Of a stretch of 64,000 bases of DNA, positions 47,580 through 59,009 are shown in pieces (position 1 is the first letter of the stretch; the number at the start of each line of letters is the position of its first letter). Below the pieces are notes generated by a model. It saw only the letters and a list, made by a program, of their open reading frames with translations, was not told the DNA's origin and did no database searches. The DNA is taken from assembly GCF_030247195.1 (NCBI RefSeq), contig NC_080672.1, forward strand, positions 62,960,549 to 63,024,548, in the 5' to 3' direction. The position numbers and the translations under genes were made by a program. The stretch is from Topomyia yanbarensis. Taxonomy: Eukaryota; Arthropoda; Insecta; Diptera; Culicidae.

Positions 47580-49060
47580 ACACGGAAAAAAATTGTTCCC
47601 AAAATCGTGAATAAAGTGCCATGAATCCTGAAAACAAGACCATGAACAAAAATCAAGTGTTTTATAATTATGTTCAATTTCCCTTCAGTAACGCCCGCAT
47701 AACGCTTATTTTAGTGGAACTATTTGTTTTTGTTTTGTGAACTTCAGTCACGGTTTCCGTCAAGGCATTTTTAATGCGATTTTCAGTACGCGAACTATGA
47801 ACATTATTCATAAAAACAAAGGTTGACTCATGATGATTTTCATAGATATAGAAGCCTTAGCTCACAAAGCCAAAATATTCTGGCTATGATCTCGTGAACT
47901 ATTTCGCGAAGTTCAAAATTTTATTCATGAATTCATTTAATTCACGTGAACTAATTCATGATCTCTAATATATTTTTGGTACGATCCAATATCCGTGCTC
48001 GTGAAATAGTTCACAAAATCATCAAATACAATCCATGTATTCGTGAACTGGTTTATGATATCTGGTATAAGTCACTACTCACGTGAATTTTTTTTTCACG
48101 AATTCATTAAATATTATTCATGTATTCGTGAACTGGTTCATGATGCGTAGTACATGATTTACAAACTATTTTGCGTGTTGATGATATTTAGAAGATATCG
48201 CTAATCATTTACAATTTCATGAAACATGATAATGAAGTTTCCCGTGAACTCTTTCACAAAATTTGGAGAATTATTCGTTTTTATTCCAAGCACTGTTTTA
48301 TGAAATGTCCAGATGCTAGCGACCATAGTAATAGACACGAGCATTGGATATAAAAAAAACTATTAGGACCTCGAACATCTTTATTCGTTTGATAAGGTTA
48401 ATGGTGATGTCTGGATAGAAAACGAAAACTGCGCTGAGAAAGCCCAAATAGTGTGCGTGATACAATTCACAGAACAAGATATGGCGAATCAGTCACATTT
48501 TTATGATCCAGTTTATATTATCACCATTACGAATACCATGGTGAAACTGCTAATATCATGAACATTAGTCATATTACTCTTCGTGTCAAATTTGGAACTA
48601 AGTTCTAAAATAAAACATTACGATAACATGAACAGGAATTACGAAAATCATGACTAAGATCCTGAAATTATGAACATGAAAACATAAAAAAATATTACGA
48701 TAACTTAAACAGCAGTTACGAAAATCGCGACTTAGATCCTGAAATCATGAACAATAATCACAACAACAAGAATAACAATAATAAGATTCTGAAATCATAA
48801 ACATGGATCACTCTACTCATAACTAAAATATCGCGATAACTATAGTGAACACAAATTACAAAAATTGCGTCTAAGATCCTTAATGCCGCTAGTCTGATAG
48901 AAAAAAGCGAAAGTAAACTCATAAATAAGATAGCACAGTAACGTGATGGGATATCACAAGAATCGCGAAGAAGCTCATGAAATCATGAACATCATTTGAC
49001 TGTCGGCTGTGTATTCCCAATTCATGAACTGGAATCACAACAAAAACTAAACATGTCCAG
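47580..49060 (+). repeat. TCATGAA-rich repeat family, copy 1
   Basis: Begins CACGGAAAAAAATTGTTCCC. The part at 48590-48870 is made of imperfect ~75-80-bp units with GATCCTGAAATCATGAACAT and ATTACGATAAC. The stretch 48540-49060 is the reverse complement of 56375-56830. Confidence 0.75.
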
Positions 49061-49454
49061 GGATCCACATCAACAATGGTCAATAGACCTCTCCACATTT
49101 TGAAAAAGTTTTGAAATATACATCGGTCAGCTCAAATCTTTGTTCGAGGTGTGAATTCAAGAACTTTCGCCAAAAATGGCTTTATTTGGACATGATTTAG
49201 AGGTGTCTCCAACCAAAAATCGTGTTTTTGCAATGATTCCATAAGAAGATCACTTACACTCTGATCATATATTGATCAGCGGTTTATATGGAAATCTCGC
49301 ATGTGGCCGCATACTTCAATCCGTAACACAGGAACCAGAACTCCGATTCATAGAAAATTTAATAGCATTCAATAGGATTCCTCTAGCCACAGAAAACAGA
49401 CGTTTAGGCTCGATATGAAATGTGTGTAAATTCCCGCCACTGAAAATCCGAATA

Positions 49455-49586
49455 AGGGACCATTCATAAATTACGTTACGCAAAAATTGCCCAAAATTGA
49501 CCCCCCCTCCCCCTATGTCACAACTTGTCACAACTTGTCGTACCCCCCCCCCCCTAAAAGCGTTACGTAATTTATGAATGGTCCCT
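49455..49586. mobile_element. 132-bp AGGGACC-ended MITE
   Basis: Left AGGGACCATTCATAAATTAC and right GTAATTTATGAATGGTCCCT are inverted. AATA flanks both sides (49451-49454, 49587-49590). The centre has C-runs and a doubled CACAACTTGT. It is the uninterrupted form of the element at 31319. Confidence 0.85.
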
Positions 49587-50349
49587 AATACAGACGTCTG
49601 AAACGCGTTTTGCAAACGTTTGTAGATGGCGCAGTGATCGATGCAATGCAGTTGGAGTGCAGCTGTCAAACACATGTAGCAAATGGTTATGTAGATGGCA
49701 ATACTGAAACACTAATTTTCAACGTTTATCAATTTGAAAGTTTACACAGGTTTTTAAATACATTTTGTTCTAGCCTAAATGTCTGTTATCTGTGCTCTAG
49801 CTTTCATTTGAGACTGATTTTGTGAAAATCGAGTCAGACATTTCTGAGAAGCAGATGTGAGTTCAACTCAGGTATATAACCACTTTTCCGAAGCGTCCGG
49901 TTCCGCCGAAGTTGTCCAATGTGGTCAACGTGGATTTGATTGGGCATTAGTGAGCTGAAACTATAAATCCAAACATTTTCGAACACATTTTACGAAGATT
50001 TGCATCTTTTAGATACCATGCTGATTCCGATTTATGTGGGACATGCGCGACACTTCAACCTGTAACTCCGGAATCGGAAGTTGAAATTAAATGAAATTCA
50101 ATAGCAGCCTATGGGAACGTTGTACCTTTCATTTGAAACTAAGTGTGAAAAAATCGGTTCAGCCATTCCTGAGTAACCGATGTGCTTATTTTTGGTCACA
50201 TACATACATACACACGCACATCCACACACACACACACACACACACATACACCCACAGGGTCGTCGGGGCGCAAGTGAACCGGACGTCAGGCTTCACCGGA
50301 ATCGCCGGATCGACCTCGACACCCTACCGGGTAACTCGTGAGTAGGCTA

Positions 50350-50810
50350 GCTCCACCGCCGGGGACTAGACCGAGTCGACGAAGCGGTGAGCTAAATGGA
50401 AGGGTACATCGGGTCGAGAGCAATCTACGGCCGGGGAATTCACGGTAGGGTAGATTCGCCACAGTGGACTACCCAACAGAATCGTAACGGGGGGGAACGA
50501 AACAAACACCGGTACAGAGAGAAACTCCATTGCCGGGGAACTCTCAGTCGGAGTAGGATAATATCCGAGTTCATCTCGATAAAGCTGGGAGCTAAATGGC
50601 TCAAGGAAGCGGGTATCGGTGTCGGGAGAAATTCCCCCGTCGGGGAACTATCGATCGGAGGAGTGTGAGTTCATCGTTGGGGACTATCCAAGTAGATCGT
50701 GATAAGGCCGGAGCTGAATGACTCACGGAAACACGAGCTAAATGGCTCAATGCACCTAAACCGCTCACGGGGACGAGAGCTAAACGGCGACGTAGATAGA
50801 TGGAGACAAC
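50350..50810 (+). repeat. GC-rich degenerate tandem units
   Basis: Recurring GCCGGGGAACT / GTCGGGGAACT followed some 70-80 bp later by GAGCTAAATGGCTCA, in three or four irregular units. No open frame. GC content is far above the surroundings. Confidence 0.65.
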
Positions 50811-51261
50811 AAGCAAGAGAAGAGTCGGTAGTTAAATCAAAGCTCATAGGTCGAGCCACTCCATGAACCAAGCGAGGCTCTGAGATAGAGCAGAAGAAAG
50901 AGGTGCGAAGAAAGCACAACGAACCCCCCCCCACGAAGTAATACGATGACGTAGTTCCGTGGGAAAGAAGGGCGTAAAAAGTAAGGAATGTTTTTAGTGG
51001 TTAGGCACGAACGTGAGTCGTGAGTCACACACAGTGCCAATACACTACAGGCCAGGCTTTTGAAGCTTTTTTAACCTTACTATAAAAAAGCACATACACA
51101 CACTAACACATACACACACGCGCGCAGACATTTGCCTAACTCGACAAACTGAGTCGAATGGTATAAGAGACTCAGCCCTCCGGGCCTCGGTTAAAAAGTC
51201 GGTTTTTAGACTGATTGCATAGCCTTTCTATAGGAGAAAGGCAAAAATTAATCATTGTTGT

Positions 51262-51565
51262 TTGACAAAATTTTGATCATAGATGACGCCGGTGGTTGAG
51301 TGGTAAGCGTGACCGCCGCTAAATTCAATGGGTCTGACTTCAATCCCAACCGAGGTCGTTGGGATTTTTTGAGGTGAAAACTCTGTATCACATCTTTATT
51401 CGCATGGGAAGTAGAGTCGTTGGTCTCGGTGTAGATGAACCGATACTTTGGTTTTGGAGTAACCTCTCGGTGGTGTCGGTGATAGGTACACAATGCGGAC
51501 AGACACCGACAGAAAATAAATGAAAAAAATGACCGTATACCACCCTTTAAAATTAAAAAAAAGGC
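51262..51565 (+). mobile_element. tRNA-derived SINE
   Basis: Head with a pol III A box (TGGTTGAGTGG at 51293-51303) and a B-box-like GACTTCAATCC (51336-51346) at tRNA spacing, a non-tRNA body, and an A-rich end (AAAATTAAAAAAAAGG) near 51550. The tRNA part lacks a full cloverleaf, so it is not a tRNA gene. Confidence 0.65.
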
Positions 51566-51731
51566 ATTCAAATTAACAGCACTGAGTGTATTCTCCTATA
51601 GTTCTCCACGAAATACATAATAGCTGATATTTATTTTTCAGATTTCAGAGTTTCTGTGTCCGAAAAATGCTGGACCCGTAATTACTCTCTACAGCCCTGA
51701 CCTAAGCCAATTTGTTGACAGGTAGCAGTAC

Positions 51732-52034
51732 TTACTGGTTGATATGGTGAAACTGGATGAAGGCGGCTTCCATAAATCTGATACATTTTCTAGCTCGTTT
51801 TCTACACAATATTGTGTGAAACTTTGCTGGTTTGTTTCGTTTTAATTTGTTCAAGTCAGCATCGAAAATATCGTCACATTCAATAGACACGTGCCTGCTG
51901 CGACCGGTGGTAGCGTTGCACGTAGCAATTTTCATGTGTGCCACCAAGTGCATCGCGTCTCCATTGTACCCGCATGAAATGGCGGAGTCGCTATAACCTT
52001 TCTTCAGAAATGACCTAATTGCTATACTGCCCAT
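51732..52034 (-). CDS. Hypothetical 100-aa frame, weak
   Basis: ATG at 52034 lies in the left arm of the MITE at 52025. The product is Cys/His/Arg-containing (KIATCNATTGRSRHVSIECD) with no domain I recognise. Real coding status is doubtful. It may be a relic of an unidentified element. Confidence 0.15.
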   Translation of the reverse strand: MGSIAIRSFLKKGYSDSAISCGYNGDAMHLVAHMKIATCNATTGRSRHVSIECDDIFDADLNKLKRNKPAKFHTILCRKRARKCIRFMEAAFIQFHHINQ

Positions 52035-52105
52035 GATCGCATATCAGTCCCATAAAGATAGGAAATCCCATAGAAAACGGGACAACTATGCGATCATGGG
52101 TAGTA
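52025..52105. mobile_element. 81-bp MITE, same family as 768-1017
   Basis: TACTGCCCATGATCGCATA faces TATGCGATCATGGGTAGTA, with TA on both outer sides. It is shorter than the copy at 768 but has the same terminal and AGTCCCAT blocks. Confidence 0.7.
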
Positions 52106-52109
52106 TAAT

Positions 52110-53115
52110 GCTTAAAAATACGAACTACCTTAATTGTTTTAATGAACGTACATCATTGCTTTGCCTCGCAAACCACAACCGACCTCATGAACGCGAAACA
52201 AACTCCATTCGGAAAAGTACTTACATCATGAGTATCTAAAAATGCTCCACTAACCGATCATCTAATTATCCTAAAGCAATTCGATCCGGTCTATTATCCA
52301 CTTTGAAACAGTTACCTATACAAAGCAGCAAGTTTTCACACGATTCTCATCGAAACCTCGAAGCAACCGACCCACCCTCCCGGAAAATCTCCACCCAAAA
52401 TGTGGCTAAACTAAACAACAAGCAACAGAGAAAAAAAACCTCAGTGAATTGGCAGTTTCTGGTGGATGAAATGGCAAACTTTCGCCCTGCCGAACAGGAC
52501 CGGCGAAAGCAATTAAAACCGGGTAATAGATTCCATTAAAAGTGTTTAGTGGTTTCCAGCGAGGCGCTCCGTAGACAGGTCCACGATTCCCGAGCAGCAG
52601 CAAACAGTTCAACCACTAAGCTAATAAAAATCATCGTTATTCTTCTGTGGAATGGCTTCATTCTGCGCGCCAGCTTTCCGCCAAAATGGACGTTACTTCC
52701 TTCCATCCAAGGGTTCAAGCAGTTTCCATTACCAGTTACCGGAGTTGGTCGGTTAGTTTTCGAGTTTTTCAGAGTTTTGGTCCAATTAGACACTTGTGAA
52801 CGTGGCTCCGAGCAATTTTTTGGGCGGCAGCAGGTGAGTTTGCGGTTCCGGTTCGCCCAGTGGACCGAAGCGGGATAGGGTCGTGAAAATAGAAATCTAA
52901 ATGAGACAGAAATTATTGCGGTCCTTTATTGGTGTACCTAAGCGAACCAACAACCAGCAGGAACGAGTGAACCTCTCACCTGGACAGGAGACGAAAAACT
53001 GCCCAACTGGTCGTAACAATTAAGGATAGTATATCAACTGTAAAATGACTGGAGAAAGGAGCAGTCGTTTGTTGGGAGTATTAAGATACGGTGATCGCAT
53101 TTACGTTTGTTTTTT
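52110..53115. other. Unassigned intergenic DNA
   Basis: Overlapping open stretches on both strands near 52400-52880 have no supported start or domain. Confidence 0.35.
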
Positions 53116-53990
53116 GCCTTTCTCCTATAGAAAGGTTATGCAATTACTCTGAAAGCCGACTTTTTGACCGAGGCCCACAGGGCTGAGTTTCTTATACCAT
53201 TTGACTCAGTTCGTCGAGTTTGGCAAATGTCTGGGCGTGTGTGCGTATGTGTGTGTGTGCATATGACCAAAAAATAAGGACATCGATTACTCAGGAATGG
53301 CTGAACCAATTTTTTCAAACTTAGTCTCAAATGAAAGGTACAACGTTCCCTATTGAATTTCATTGAATTCCGACTTCCGGTTCCGGAGTTACAGGTTGAA
53401 GAGTGGGGTCACGCATGAAATTCCCATATAAATCGGAATCAGCATCTAAGGTATCTAAAAGATGCAAAACTTCATAAAATGTGTTCGAAAATGTTTGGAT
53501 TTATAGTTTCAGCTCACTGATGCCCAATCAAACCCACGGTGACCGCATTGGACAACTTCGGCGGAACCGGAAGCTTCGGGAAAGTGGTTATATTCCTGAG
53601 TTGAATTCACATCTTCTTCTCAGAAATTTATGACTCGATTTTCACAAAACCAGTCTCAAATGAAAGCTAGAACATTCCTATTGAATGCAATTAAATTTCC
53701 TTTAAATCAGAGTTCTGGTTCCTGTGTTACGGGTTGAAGTATTCGGCCACATGCGAAATTTCCATATAAACCGGTAATCAATATATGTATAAATAATGCA
53801 AAAATAATTAAAATGAGTTACAAATTGCTTGAAATTGTTGGCCAACACTCTTATACCATTCGACTCACTTCGTTGAGTTCGGAAAACGTGTGTACTCGTA
53901 TGTGTGTGACCAACAATTGCGCATCGATTACTCGGAGATGACCGAACCGATTTTCTCAAAACAGGTCTCAAATGGAAGGTATAATATGCA
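53116..53990 (-). repeat. Mosquito interspersed repeat, reverse copy
   Basis: Starts GCCTTTCTCCTATAGAAAGG and continues with the ordered blocks of the 49.2-51.2 kb copy in reverse complement, including GGTTCCGGAGTTACAGGTTG and TCCTGTGTTACGGGTTGAAG. The two copies form an inverted pair about 2 kb apart. Confidence 0.75.
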
Positions 53991-54046
53991 GTTTGGTGTA
54001 GTATCTCCCCCCGCTTACCCTAACACCTCCATCTTTCATCACCACC

Positions 54047-54064
54047 GGGGGGGGGGGGGGGGGG
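54047..54064 (+). repeat. Poly-G run
   Basis: Eighteen consecutive G. The length may be imprecise. Confidence 0.9.
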
Positions 54065-54289
54065 TGGCCCTTGGTCACCCTCGCACCCGCATTAGAACAT
54101 TGCAAAAAAACACTCATTTTTGAAATCTCAAAGGCCTCCTATTGTGACAAAAACCAAAGTAAACTCAGATGCCAAATTTCATATCATTTTTAGACAATTT
54201 TAGACCTCCGCCCATTTTGCTTGAAGTTTTTGACATTGGTTTCATGGGAAAATACAGTGTGTCCCACTAGACTGCCCAGAAAAATAATG

Positions 54290-55395
54290 AATTTTTGACC
54301 CCTGATTCGATTACTAGTCCCACCAGGAGTACTTGCACCAAATTTGAAGCAAATCGGACAAGTCTAGCTACCGGACCAACGTGCCTGAAGTTTGTATGGG
54401 ATTGTTCGACAATTTACATGGAGAAAACCCACTAACTCGCATTTTTGTCGCTAGATGGCACTGTTTGCATCATATTATCACTGTAAGTGGAAATAAGAAA
54501 GATAATTTAATTGTCTACAACTTTGTCGAAGACTGCTTGTCAATCCGGCTTTATTAAAAGAAGTTATTAAACTTTTAACGAAGTGATGTCTGAGTCAGTT
54601 TTCTATGGGGCCTAGTTGTGCATGGTTGTGTATCAGTACTCGTTTCCCACGAACTATACATTTTTGTGAAATAATAGTTAGATTTAGCTCAATAGTATGT
54701 TCAGAAGAATTGTAGTAAATAATACGAGTCATGTTTCGGTTGAAAAATTTTAGTTCCAACTGTGACCGCATAGATGGCGCCAGTACTAACTTTTCATAGA
54801 AGAGAGATAGAATATCGAAATGTTCGAAAGAATTATTGAAAAATTCCTGCTCTGCAACTTTGTAGAAGACACCTAACATCTATCTCTTTCCGTTGAAAAG
54901 TTAGTGTTGGCGCCATCTATGTGGTACAATGTGGAACTAAAATTTGCTAACCAAAACATGACTCGTATTATTTACTACAACTCTTCTGAACATACTATTG
55001 AGCTAAATCTAACGGTTATTTCACAAAAAAATTAGTTCGTGGGAATCGAGTACTGATACATAACCATGCACTGCTAGGCCCTATGGAAAACTGACTCAGA
55101 CATCACTTCGTTAAAAGTTTAATAACTTCTTTTAACATAGCCGGAGTGACAAGCAGTCTTCGACAAAGCTGCAGACAATTAAAATATCTTTCTTATTTTC
55201 ACATACAGTGATAATACGATGCATACAGTGCCACCTAGAGGCAAAAAGGTGAGTTAGTGGGTTTTCTCCATGTAGATTGTCGAAAAATCTCATACAAACT
55301 TCAGACACGTTGGTCCGGTAGCTAGACTTGTCCGATTCGCTTCAAATTTGGAACAAGTACTCCTGGTGGGACTAGGAATCGACTCAGGGGTGGGC
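54290..55395. repeat. ~1.1-kb palindrome (long inverted repeat)
   Basis: The left arm (to about 54806) and right arm (from about 54886) match in order along their length: CCCACCAGGAGTACTTG, GACAAGTCTAGCTACCGGAC, GATGTCTGAGTCAG and GATGGCGCCA, each mirrored. The spacer is about 80 bp. No open frame. It may be a foldback element, or two copies of one repeat in opposite orientation. Confidence 0.85.
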
Positions 55396-55628
55396 CGATA
55401 GAAGTCATTTTCTCCTGTCACTCTAGTGTCCAACATTTATACGTTCACCATAATTTCTCAGAATATTTTTTTTCTACTCAAACAAACTGCATCAATTTTT
55501 TAGCGTTTGTTTTGAAGCTCAATCAACGATGTTTCTCGAAATTTAGAAGCCCTGGTGCGTGTTCGTTTGTTATGGTAGTTTAAGTGAAAAAAGTGATGTC
55601 CCATATTTATAAGTTCACCTTACTTTTT

Positions 55629-55770
55629 TGCCTTTCTCATATAGAAAGGTTACCCAACAAACAACGAAAGCTGAGCAAGCCTTTAATCCGAGAGAATAAG
55701 CTGAATAAGAACTGTTTAAGCTATTATCCAGCTAAATTGTTTGTTGGGTATGCAATCAATCTGAACATCG
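55629..55770 (-). repeat. Interspersed repeat end, split by a MITE
   Basis: GCCTTTCTCATATAGAAAGG, then TTA, then the MITE, then TGCAATCAATCTGA. Closing the gap restores the common GGTTATGCAATCA junction of this family. Confidence 0.85.
55653..55748. mobile_element. 96-bp TA-flanked MITE
   Basis: CCCAACAAACAA and TTGTTTGTTGGG are perfect inverted ends with TA on each side (55651-55652, 55749-55750). The surrounding repeat shows the empty site exactly. Probably Tc1/mariner-type. Confidence 0.85.
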
Positions 55771-56154
55771 TCAACCTCATCCCGGTCTATCCCCCACACA
55801 CCATCCTTGCCCAAAACCCACCTTCCCTCATCAATTCCCCCCTCCACCGAAGAAAATTTCCTAGTTCATCCTAAATAAACTTCCCTAGAAGGTCTGTAAA
55901 ATCAGTGAAAAAATCGGTTTGAACTGATTTTGAGTTTGAAAACTACTTTAAAATTGAAACTAGTGTAAAATTTGTTAACAAGTTGAAACGAATCCTCCTC
56001 TTGGATCCGCTGCTGGGTTCAAGTGTATCAGCTACGCCACATAGCTTCCCAAGTTTGTGGCTGTCGATCCATTTTATGTATGTGCAAATCATACTGAATA
56101 TGTAATGGACATTTCCACTATTATATTGAACATAACCAACCATGGAATCGTACA

Positions 56155-56850
56155 CGCAAAAAAACCAGTCATAAATTCACGAACAAAAGGTCACGATTTC
56201 GTGAACTAAACATTTTACGAAAACCATGACCAAGCTCCTGAAATTATGAATAATAAACCTCGAATTCATGAAACAATTTGTGTTTTCAAAAAACTAGTTC
56301 GTCCCGAATATATACATGGCGTCACATTAGAATGTTTGGTTAGGGTACTGTTGTTGTTCCCTTGACATGTTCAGTTTTTGTTGTGATTCTAGTTCATGAT
56401 TTCGGAATATACAGTCGACAGTCAAATGATGTTCATGATTTCAAGAGCCATTTCGCGATTCTTGTGATTTCTCATCAATGTTATTGTGCTTTCTTATTCA
56501 TGAGTTCACTATCGCATTTTTCGGTCAGACTAGCGGGATCAAAATTCATGATTTCAGGATTTTAGTCCGATTGTTGTAATTTCTATTCACGTTATTGTGA
56601 TTTTTTTACTTATGAGTAGACTGATTCATGTTCATGATTTCAGGATCTAAGTCACGATTTTTGCTGTTCATGTTATCGTAATTTTCAGTCATAAATAGAG
56701 TAATTCATGTTCATAATTTCAGGATCTTAGTCACGATTTTCGTAATTTCTGTTCATGTTATCGTAAATTTGACACGAAGATTAATATGACTAATGTTCAT
56801 GATATCAGCAGTTTTACCATGGTATTCGTAAATTCTCTACGCCTAATTGT
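56155..56850 (-). repeat. TCATGAA-rich repeat family, copy 2
   Basis: 56375-56830 is the reverse complement of 48540-49060 with the same ~75-80-bp internal units (TTCATGATTTCAGGATCTTA, CGTAATTTCTGTTCATG). The left edge begins with CACGCAAAAAAA, like copy 1. Confidence 0.75.
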
Positions 56851-56905
56851 AATCTATTACTTTTTGGTTACTATCGGGTTTTTTTATTCGAAATAACGTA
56901 ACAAC

Positions 56906-57330
56906 ATGTCGCAGCCAGCGTTCACCAGTCGTCCCGGTCCTGTGTGCGGGAGCGGTGAAAGGGTCTTCCAGATCGATACAAACGGCAAGTACGAAACCGA
57001 TTTTTGCAATGCGAGCACTGATCCGCTCCTTGCTTCCAGCCAATCGCGGTATTGTAACCTGCAAATATATTATCAGAACGTCAGCGGTATGAGCACAGGA
57101 ATCGATAATTATTTGTTAGCAAGTTCGGATGAGTGTTACGATATAATTGCCCGCACAGAGACGTAGTTAAGTGAAAGCACTCTTTCAGTGCAAGCATTTG
57201 GCACAAACTATGACGTCTTCCGTACTGATCGTAGCTCACGCAACAGTCACAAGACTGTCGGCGGCGGGGTGCTTGTCGCGATCCATCGTCGTTTAAAAGC
57301 GCAACTGCTCGAGGATTTTTTCTGGTAGAG
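56906..57330 (+). pseudogene. Jockey-like ORF2, endonuclease start
   Basis: ATG at 56906 opens a Ser/Pro-rich leader, then LQIYYQNVSGMSTGIDNYLL and YDIIARTET (endonuclease Asn and Glu positions). The next codon, Trp in the family, is TAG (57164-57166). The same frame continues as LSESTLSVQAFGTNYDVFRTDRSS... to GGGVLVAIHRRLKAQLL and ends at about 57330, where the element breaks off. RT pieces of the same kind lie at 59010-59470. The enzyme would nick target DNA for reverse transcription. This copy is dead. Confidence 0.75.
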
Positions 57331-58170
57331 GCGATATAAGATTACGTTTAAGGACGCACGGTTTATAAATTCGAAGTATACCTTAGTAATTTATAGATAT
57401 AATTCTAGTCCTATAAAGAACTAAAATAAATTCGCAGCACAGAGCTACATTGGACTTATTATGGGAAGAGGCGACAATGCAATAACAAAAATCAGTCTGC
57501 TTTGTAACTACCTTGGAGCTACAAACGAACAATATGAACTATAACTAAAAGCATGTTCGTTTCTACTTGGGCTTCGAATTTTGTGTAAATCGATTGAGTA
57601 CTCGCACGGTGAATCATTTGAAACTAGATCTTAGAGTTACGGGAGTCGCCTTCATCCAGTTCCATCACGTAAGACATTCAGTACTAATATCATTCAACAT
57701 ATAACACCAAGCGGATGGTTTCGATTTGTTCGAATATTCTAAAACACGCATTTGAGAGTAGCAAGGATTAAGTTCCTCGCCGTATATAGAAGGTGATAAA
57801 TGAGCCAATGTCAAGCATTGTGTCGCTATGCGAACAAGTGGCAGAAAATGCTTAAACATATCTTTCCTACAAGGCTGATTAGATTGGTTTCGACCTTATC
57901 AGCGTCAAAGTAACCAAAATGACTCCTAACTTCTAATTTGCTGTTCAAATGTAATACGAAGGTTTGATGTGCAAAGAAACCGAACTATCGTCATGAGATC
58001 TCACGAGACATCAACATTATTGAAGTTGATCGCAGAGCAGTGGAAGAGAGTACTATGCTATATTTCACCCTAAGGAGGAAAATTTGGTAAAAACCAAAAT
58101 TTCTCGCTAGGGTGAAAATTTGTTGGTAAAAACCAGTCTTTGTACAGGAGGGCACAAATCCTTATTTCAT
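57331..58170. other. Unassigned DNA between Jockey fragments
   Basis: No reading frame recognised. A short inverted pair (TTTCACCCTA at about 58064, TAGGGTGAAA at about 58111) lies close to the long inverted repeat. Confidence 0.35.
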
Positions 58171-58171
58171 A

Positions 58172-58560
58172 CTGTGTTGCGTTTCGGCTTCGCCTCATCA
58201 GAAACCAACATTTACTTATTGTCGGAATAGATTAGCGCCGGCTTGACGCAAATCCCTTAAAACTAAAACACACTTTGTGTTTCAATCGAACGACTGATCA
58301 AACGTGATGTCCCGTTCGAGCAGAAGTTCTGTTTATGCCGATGAGACACAGTGAAACCGAAACTTGTCTTGGCTTAGCAGGCCTATGCGAAAGCACTAAG
58401 CTATATTTCTGCTCGAACGGGACATCACGTTTGATCAGTCGTTCGATTGAAACACAAAGTGTGTTTTAGTTTTAAGGGATTTGCGTCAAGCCGGCGCTAA
58501 TCTATTCCGACAATAAGTTAGTGTTGGTTTCTGATGAGGCGAAGCCGAAACGCAACACAG
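58172..58560. repeat. 154-bp inverted repeat with hammerhead-like cores
   Basis: Arms 58172-58325 and 58407-58560 differ at two bases by eye, with an 81-bp spacer. Each arm starts at the outside with CTGTGTTGCG and contains the core described at 58531-58551. No coding potential. No clear target duplication. Terminal inverted repeats with hammerhead motifs occur in Penelope-like elements, which is one possible origin. Confidence 0.9.
58531..58551 (+). ncRNA. Hammerhead ribozyme-like core
   Basis: CTGATGA, then GGC-GAA-GCC as stem II, then GAAAC: every conserved base of the hammerhead core is present. The mirrored core in the other arm is 58181-58201 (minus strand). A local stem III with a U-H cleavage site is not evident downstream, so self-cleavage is unproven. 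Confidence 0.4.
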
Positions 58561-59009
58561 GAGTGGAAGAGAGGTTTAGGTTCTTTAAACAGGAGACTGG
58601 TACATGGTAATGACTGCGGTAGTTCGAGCGAAACCAACCGAGGGAAAAATTTTATCGTACGTTATGAGCCTTTCGAATTCGTATACCTTGAAACACTATC
58701 GAAAAGACGATTCTAACCGCTTGGTAAGAATTCTATTTTCCATGACTGAACGGCGACGAAAATTCGCTACAGTTATTCGGTATCGCGCAACGATCGTACG
58801 TAAATTACTTCCGGCAAAACAGGGGGTGGTGGTGTTCTGATCACTGTTTTTTAATTGCCTATCATCTAAGCACAAAATTGGTCGCAAAAAAAAATTCTGG
58901 GTAAACATCAATAGCCGTGGAAAAAATATCTGTGTAGGCATGTTGTCTAAATTCGGTCTGACCTTAAGAGGAGCTCAAAACGTTTCTTGTCTTTTGTGAA
59001 TGGAGAACG
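58561..59009. other. Unassigned DNA, likely decayed Jockey spacer
   Basis: No motif. The last 100 bases have text resembling the LINE region before RT. Confidence 0.3.

Larger units (their letters stand above)
49230..51246 (+). repeat. Mosquito interspersed repeat, long composite copy
   Basis: Contains TCAATCCGTAACACAGGAAC, CTTCAACCTGTAACTCCGGA and ATTCCTGAGTAACCGATG blocks and, at its right end, the CTTTCTATAGGAGAAAGGC terminus. Equivalent blocks occur in reverse at 53116-53790. It is broken by the MITE at 49455-49586 and a GC-rich tandem block at 50350-50810. Confidence 0.7.

Noticed and set aside
51284..51356. tRNA gene
   Set aside because: A and B boxes are present, but the stems do not close and an A-rich tail follows a non-tRNA body, so it is a SINE.
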